DNA of 64,000 nucleotides. It comes from Arthrobotrys musiformis (Eukaryota > Ascomycota > Orbiliomycetes > Orbiliales > Orbiliaceae). This document shows, piece after piece, positions 57,701 through 64,000 of this stretch (within the stretch, counting starts at the first letter, position 1; each line of letters starts with the position of its first letter). The DNA lies in NCBI GenBank assembly GCA_036971715.1, contig JAVHJL010000003.1, positions 2,294,001 through 2,358,000 of the forward strand, given 5' to 3'. The notes beneath the pieces were generated by a model that worked only from the letters and a program-made list of their open reading frames with translations, made no database searches and was not told the origin of the DNA. The position numbers and the translations under genes were made by a program.

Positions 57701-60271
57701 GTATTGGATTAATCTAATGTACATATGTTCTGATTAATTAACCTTCCTAGACTACATAGTGGACAGCATCGAGCCTAACACTAGCTACTTTCGTGCCAGG
57801 CGAGCGACTATATTTCATTCCAATACAATTGATATTATTTCAATCGAATATACATGGTTGAGGCCCGTCCTTAGTTTAGCCCCGCTCTAGGTCTCGGTCG
57901 ATATGTGCACATAAGGTTCAAGCACCAGGTAAACTATGGCTGATGCTAGCCCTGTGTTCGTTGTGACCCGAAGGTCGTGCGGCGCAATAGTAATTTTACC
58001 AGCCCTATCCTCTTGACCCGTTGTTTCTGGGGAATATATTACATCGACTCCACTGACCCCATCTATATAGCTATGATAGGGCTCACATAGTAGGAACCGG
58101 TGCCGTCCGTGAGCGCACCCATTTAAGGGCCACAGAATCCGCAGCATTCCCACAAGCTAGAATCCCACCATACCATCAGGGCCCTGAAGCGGCTTCCCGC
58201 GCCTTTATATCGAACCAGGAATTCCGTCTGGGTATAGCCATACCATGGCCTCAAACGCGGTTTTATCCTCCAGATCTTGGACTTCGCACCGGCCCTGTCA
58301 ACGATTAAGTCGAGCTGATTATTTGCGTAGTAATTGCCACTATCATCGATACACCAGAAGACTTATATATAGGCACATGAGCGTGCGCTTGCAAAGCGAT
58401 CTTCGGGGACATCCCATATTTACCTTTGCAGTTACCTACCCAAGCCGGGACGGGTACTCCCGTAGGGAGATCTTCCCGTTTCTTAACATCAGCGCCAGGT
58501 ACTGGCTAATGATGTACTTGTGACAGTGATGCTATCCGTCGGTGAGGCGGTTACGTAGACCAGACTGGTAACGAGGGGTTTTAATCAGAATCGGTCAACG
58601 GAATGAAGCAATTGCAATATCCAAGGGATTGAACTTAGGTGATGGGCATACGTTGTATCCATCTAAGCTTCAATCCAAAATTTGCAAGTTGAAAAATGTT
58701 CAGTCTCTTTCCTCTCATGAAATTATCATCCAAACACCCGCTACTTCTATCTCTCTGGAAAACGGTCGCACTGGCCCATGCGGCAGGCATGAGAAGCCGA
58801 AGAAACCCAAAAGCGACTTTCAGCTAGCTAGCTCCGTACTGAACTATTCATAACTCCTAGGTAGCTTATATATGTTTAACGTTTCGACGAGGCGCAAATT
58901 TTAGCCCTGGGAACAACAACCCAAGACTAGGGAATAAGCCTAGATTGCGGGGAGAAATTTTTATAAATTTCGGTAGACTCCCCTTTTTACTGTAGTGGTG
59001 CTCAGACATCCGAAAAGGGGGGGTTCGAGGGTTTGAATAGATTTTCCATCATATATGCAGATACATGCCATAGCTATATACCTTCAACGAGCAACTTGCA
59101 ATCAAATCATCCTCACGCGTGATGAATACGAAGTCTCCGATGTCAAATTAATTCTTAATATTTTAAATTTTGTATTCGCTATATTAGTATTGGCAGGCCT
59201 TGCCTCGGAAACGCTCCTGCATTACATGCAGGTAAGTGACTCCCAGACTACTCGGAAACCATATTAACGATCAACGGGTAGTTTCATGGGCCCGTGCATG
59301 GCGCCGAGAAAAAAAGGCTGAATCACTACCACAATAGTTTTAATATAAGAAACGTGTCTTGTGCAAAATGACCCGTTTTTGCCCTTAAAGAATGAGTTAT
59401 ATTTGAAAGATTTCTTATATTGTAATTAATCACACGATGAACATTAACAGCAATTTTTACATCTTTTCACCGAAGTATTAACTATTTCTACGAAAGTTTA
59501 TTTAATGAAAATAACCTACAATTCAATGGAGGTTGAGAATCCAGCTTTCGTCGTCATGTTCGATAAGTCGTATTCCAGGCATGACAGAGAATCCGGATCT
59601 CATATGTGTGTTCTAGAATTTTTCATAAAAAATAATTTCCAACAAATTTTAACGATTTACTCTAATATTATTTCGAAGACAATAGCTACGCAACATTATC
59701 TAATCCAGAAGTTAAGTTGATATCGCCAGTTTAATTTCGGCGTCAGAGTCGACAGCCCGAGGAATGGCATAATGCAATGTCGGCGGAATATTGTTCAACA
59801 GAAAATACCACAAAGTCCCAACGCAACCTCAGATGTATTGACAACTTCGGCTATAGGTTACGAGACAAATTGACAGCCTTGCATTGTCTTCAGAACGAAA
59901 GCTGATAGGATCATACTTTCAAATAATACTATCGAATCTAGATAGCAAGTATACACCGCCAACGTGTTTCTTTTTTTTAATAGTTGCTGCCTAGGAACAC
60001 TAGGAACATTCAAACGTCATCGTTTATGGGAGACGAACTGGGTGGTATGGAAAATATTTAAAAATAAGGGTATTGTGTGTCCATGGATTGAACTAGATCT
60101 CCAACGAGTTTTCCTCAGAATCGCTGGCCTCCAACCGTATTGTACCGCCACTAACTACCATCTCTAAGATACATTATCATTGTTGTGTGTATTTTATTGC
60201 CGTTGACCGGCGCAAATCAAATTAACAGTCTCCCTCCAAGTCAAGCTCGCCATTTAAGGCACCGCAGTTAA
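54787..60271. other. 5.5-kb stretch without a recognisable gene
   Basis: Contains A/T-rich segments (54830-54900, 55050-55100), a TGAGG repeat, and many short frames of 60-92 codons that lack domain-like composition. No transposase, reverse transcriptase or terminal repeat was seen. It could hold the GPI-type gene's promoter, decayed repeats or non-coding transcripts. Confidence 0.5.
56441..56457 (+). repeat. Short TGAGG tandem repeat
   Basis: Three full copies of TGAGG and a partial fourth, in a gene-free region. Probably slippage. Confidence 0.75.
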
Positions 60272-61480
60272 CTACTTAGTTTCGATGTCCAAATCAAAAA
60301 GCCAAGCTACAACGCCATCCGGCTGAGAAGCTGGTACGAGATTTGGGGTAGCAAGGACCACGCCACTCGCTGCCCCGTCGTTCCCATCAAAGTAGTATAT
60401 GAATGACACTGGGTGATCGATTCCTAGCAACACATCTTCGGGAAATCCATATCCGCCTCCCTCGAGCGGCAACCAAGCCAGGCGTCTTGTATTTGAAGAG
60501 AATGGCTTTTTGTCTGAAGTGAGAGTCCCTAGATGCGGGTCAAGGCCATTTGGGTCCAAGGGAGCTCCGATACTCAATTGGTCATTCTGAGCGTTTTCAT
60601 CAAGGTATAGGCGTCCGTATGTTGAGCCAAAGTAGTCTAGCTCCCTAGAATAAAATGTAGCGGCGTTGGCCTTGCTCTCGTCAAGATAAAAGACGCGGTT
60701 GGCGAGAGGTTGTCCGTCAACTTGTCTCTCTGTAACGTAAAAACCTTCGACATTGGCTGGTTCGAATTCTCCGTCATCCGCGTTCCAACTCTGCACGTTC
60801 GTTACCTTAAGGACTACTTCCGTAGGTGCCGGAGTGGAGGACGTTTTTGTCACTGTTGTGGTTTCAGTGAATGACGAGGTATATGAAACTGTCACCGAAA
60901 CAGTCGGCATTGCCACCGGAGATTGCGAAGCAGACTGAAATAAGCATGAACATGCGCTGGAAAATCGAACTACCGCAGGAGTTCCAGTTAAGGGTTTGCA
61001 GTTGGCGGCCCAAGTTGGGATTGCCGCGGGGATTCCGTCATCCCGTTTGTTGAAATAGGCTACGGTTTCTGTCGTCAAGCTGGTGGATGTAGATGTAGTC
61101 GACGTAGTTTCATAGAAATAGCTGATATTGAGATAAAGTTAGCAAAATCCATATGCCTAGGGAGGCAGGCCCAAAGGCTAAAATATCGAGGAAGAAATTC
61201 GACGTACGATGTAATTTTGTGAGTTTGGACGAAAGACGAACAGGCCGCCATGCGAATGGCTGCCTGTGATGCATCCGCTTTGACAACGGCTATAACATGG
61301 AGTTAGTGAAACAGTTCCTCGCATAATTCAATAGGGAGTACCCGAGCGTTAAGATATTCCGTGATACGCACCTCCTAAGCAGTTGTCTGCATTGCATCCA
61401 ACAATTCTGTCCCGTTGAAAGAGATCAACGGCGGCGGCACTAACCGACGAGGCGAGTGCGAGAACCTGAAGGAGCTTCAT
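60272..61480 (-). CDS. Secreted protein of unknown function
   Basis: Three exons (introns 61290-61371, 61122-61207) encode about 346 residues. The N-terminus is a signal peptide (KLLQVLALASSVSAAA) followed by a Cys-containing segment (GCNADNCLG) and, across the first splice, a second one with ADASQAAIRMAACSSF. Fungal secreted proteins often start this way (a short CxxDxC-like stretch, then DASxFC). A Ser/Thr-rich linker follows, including runs of TST and VTVSYTSSFTETTT, and then a C-terminal part of about 200 residues rich in Asp, Tyr and Gly that looks folded but that I do not recognise. No catalytic motif is visible. It sits alone, with more than 5 kb of gene-free DNA on one side. Confidence 0.8.
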
Positions 61481-64000
61481 AGCTGCAACTTTGGAGTTCT
61501 CTCGATAGTTAAAAGGAGAAAGGATTAATTATATAATACTATTATTATTATTATATAGAAGAAGATCCTATTAAGCAGGCCGATTGATAAGCTTGCCCTC
61601 CAATGATGCTGGAATGAAAGCGATGCTGTATAATACCTTCCGACATCTTGGGGATATCGTGAGGTTTAAATAGACCTCGAAGTAAACCTTTAGCTTGTAT
61701 CACCAAACTAACTGATTCATGAAATCTAGGACCATCAGATACCCCGCCCTCGAAGGGATCTGGACAATGCACTAACAATCCGTATAACCTTCATGGAAAA
61801 CCTGTGGATGATTGAGAAAACATTGTACAACTTGAAGACAAGGAAACCAAATACGGGCAGGACTATGACGCTAGAGCTAATTCAGAATATTAACAAGGAA
61901 TTACTATTGAAAAAGAGTTTAAGCTTTTTCCACTCGTGAGGAGGCATCTCGTTGCGTCAATTTCATAGGCTGAAAATTGAAATCCTCCGTACGAAAATTG
62001 ACAATATAGTAACAGTCTTGAATCTGGTCCAAAATGTGCTGCACGGTATCGATGACAATACCTGATACACAAAACATGGGGGGCGGGAAGAGGCGATCGA
62101 TGATGATCCTAATAGTGGAGACTGCTCAGTACATGAACCGAGAAACATGCATGCCAGAATCCCCTAACTTTTTTAATTGATTACATTAATGTTCGATTCG
62201 TTGGAGGTTTTCCCCACTTGGGTAAATTAGTCCCGTATGCTCAGAAGCCTAAACATACACCTCAATGATGAATAGGTCTCACATATTTCGTCCATGCTAT
62301 AGGCCTTTTCGAAGAACTCCAGATGCCGAAAGACATTTGAACGGTATTCCCAAGGTATCCCTTTGTGACGTCTAGGTACGAGACCATTCCCATCCTTCAT
62401 CTCTTCTTTCTTCAATCTCTAGATCTAGCAAAACGCTGACCGGATTCTCTGCCCTAAAAACCCATAGCGCGAGTCATATTCACCCTAGATGCCACACCAG
62501 GAACAATGGCTGGCGGTAAGCCTTACGTTAGGGCGTATACTCGCCAACCCCCCTCCAAAAAAAAAAAAAAAAAAAAAAAACCGAAACGCCTCTCTGCCCC
62601 AAAAGGGGAACTCACATCCCTATAAAGAAGATAGGGCAACGGAAGAAAGAAACGTGATCAAAAGAATTGCTAATAAATTTCCCAAGAGCCTCCATTGCAT
62701 ATAGGAGCGATAACCGTTGTAGATCCCTCGTTTGTCGGATTTTATGGGGAGGCGGTGGACTACTCCCTCTTGGCAAGGAAATTTATCCATGAAGAGATTA
62801 AACAGTAACTCGAAACCCAGAGCTCCGAAGGGGCGAAAGGAACGTAAAGCGAAGAATACGCTGAAGGATTTAAACAATTGGACTCGTGGGAAACCCAATA
62901 TAGTATCCCCAAACGGTAGGAGTCTAGTATCCACCGCGGTTTATACATGGGCTTGTCTGGTTGCTTCTTAATCTTGACCTAGCGTTCTCATGGGGACGGG
63001 ATAGCGAAGCGTTGAGCTTTGTGTCATTTTGTGATACCCTGATTCTTGTTCCGTTACACATACTAACTCCACGCCTGCATGCAGCTACAGGTTAAAGAAC
63101 GGCCCATGCTTCTTCCCAACAACAATCGACCTACAGGGGAACGTTAAGTTTGACCCTCTCTGCCGGTGAAATCGACGAATTGCCCAAGTGATGGTAATCT
63201 GAATATCAAAAGAATTCTCCATTTTCAACCCCAAATGCCAAGCTGTCACTGTCAATGTAACGTGCACCTACGCCCACAGCCTCTCGTGATATAATATTCA
63301 GATATACACAACGGTTTATGGTACTATTGGTTTAACAATGCATAAAATCATTACGCCCCCCAAAATTTTCGAATTGAACACCATAATTGTTACTGGCCTC
63401 CCCCTCCGACGCAAGTGGCGTGACGCATAATGTATACCATAGAGCAGTATGAAGGCTTGTGGTGCACTCTTTGCCCTTCCCATGCGCCTCCCGTAATCCT
63501 GCGGCAGAGGCGATTTCCATTATATTATACTACGATTATACATAATGTGATATTGGGTAAGAGAAATCTGCATACGTACTGCGATGGACTGATTGAAAGC
63601 CACCGTATGCACGACAGTTTCCAATACTAACGCCTCCTATTCTTCAAATCCGATTGCTGGGTTTTCGAAAAGGGACCGGAGCCTCCTAGAGGAGATCACA
63701 AAATTAAAAGAAGAGAGGGCCGTCGTATTGGCTTCTTTAAAATATTACTCTGGGGAGTGAGTCTTCTTCCCCCCAGCTGCTCTAGAGGACCCAAGCAATA
63801 TGTCTAGTTTCGAGGCTGTTATTTTCAAATTTCAACCTACATCGAATCGGCTAGAAGTACCCTCCTTCCACAGCTCTTCCACTTCCGTAAGCCGCCCACC
63901 CAGGAACCAGAGCTAAAAAGCAGGAATGGCACCCATAGCGTGTACAGCCATATGCATCAAATTCCATCAATCAAGGGACATATTAAATCCTTTGTCTTTG
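61481..64000. other. Gene-poor end of the window
   Basis: 2.5 kb with an A24 run at 62557-62580. The only coding-like stretch is the fragment at 63588-63760, listed separately. Short frames elsewhere lack support. Confidence 0.5.
63588..63760 (+). other. Coding-like fragment near the window end
   Basis: An open frame without an ATG ends in a coiled-coil-like segment (SLLEEITKLKEERAVVLASL). The unspliced frame stops at 63760, but a GTGAGT overlaps that stop, so it might be an exon of a gene that continues past the window. I found no upstream exon and do not recognise the family. Confidence 0.25.

Noticed and set aside
1..64000. CRISPR arrays, transposase genes, phage-like cassettes
   Set aside because: None seen. 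The window is fungal nuclear DNA, and the only repeats are microsatellites and short tandem arrays.

Overview
The window is nuclear DNA from a filamentous ascomycete, probably Pezizomycotina. Nearly every gene is split by short GT-AG introns, mostly 52-150 bp, many with a CTAAC or CTAAT branch site just before the 3' AG. Gene content fits this: a QDE-2-type Argonaute, a group I G-alpha (FadA/GNA-1 class), a class III GH18 chitinase, a Ser/Thr-rich GPI-type wall protein and a large disordered protein of the kind conserved in filamentous ascomycetes. Two genes with 5-nt and 7-nt microexons and wide gene-free stretches hint at an early-diverging lineage; that placement is a guess.

Layout. 82-5339 (+): large disordered protein. 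6379-8285 (+): gamma-tubulin. 8445-12862 (-): endonuclease III, a degenerate APH-fold protein and the SNARE Use1, in tandem. 14070-20078 (+): a CECR5-type HAD protein and Argonaute. 20079-27465: mostly empty, with one small candidate gene at 21945-22172 (-). 27466-28726 (-): G-alpha, followed by about 3 kb without a convincing gene. 32517-36439 (-): free methionine-R-sulfoxide reductase and a YKE4-type ZIP transporter. 37282-38420 (+): dienelactone hydrolase-like protein, convergent with an intronless RasGEF gene (38808-42071, -). 44708-45819 (+): DUF202 membrane protein. 46138-48667 (-): Smr-domain protein and KTI12. 49806-52927 (+): GH18 chitinase and an EFM7-type eEF1A methyltransferase. 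53465-54786 (-): Ser/Thr-rich GPI-type protein. 60272-61480 (-): secreted protein. The last 2.5 kb has only a doubtful coding fragment.

The genes do not form one pathway. Several belong to core machinery: microtubule nucleation, base excision repair, Golgi-to-ER fusion, Elongator regulation, eEF1A methylation, methionine sulfoxide repair and zinc export from the ER. Others act in fungal signalling and surface biology. I rebuilt exon structures by hand from splice signals, reading phase and family motifs. Every CDS below closes in frame, with the residue counts given.

I found no mobile element, CRISPR array, prophage-like cassette or obvious new multi-gene system. The most interesting points are gene-structural: a 5-nt microexon, a 7-nt microexon and several very short start exons. 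Two proteins also have changed active-site or cofactor motifs: a pseudokinase-like APH protein and an endonuclease III with an enlarged Fe-S loop.
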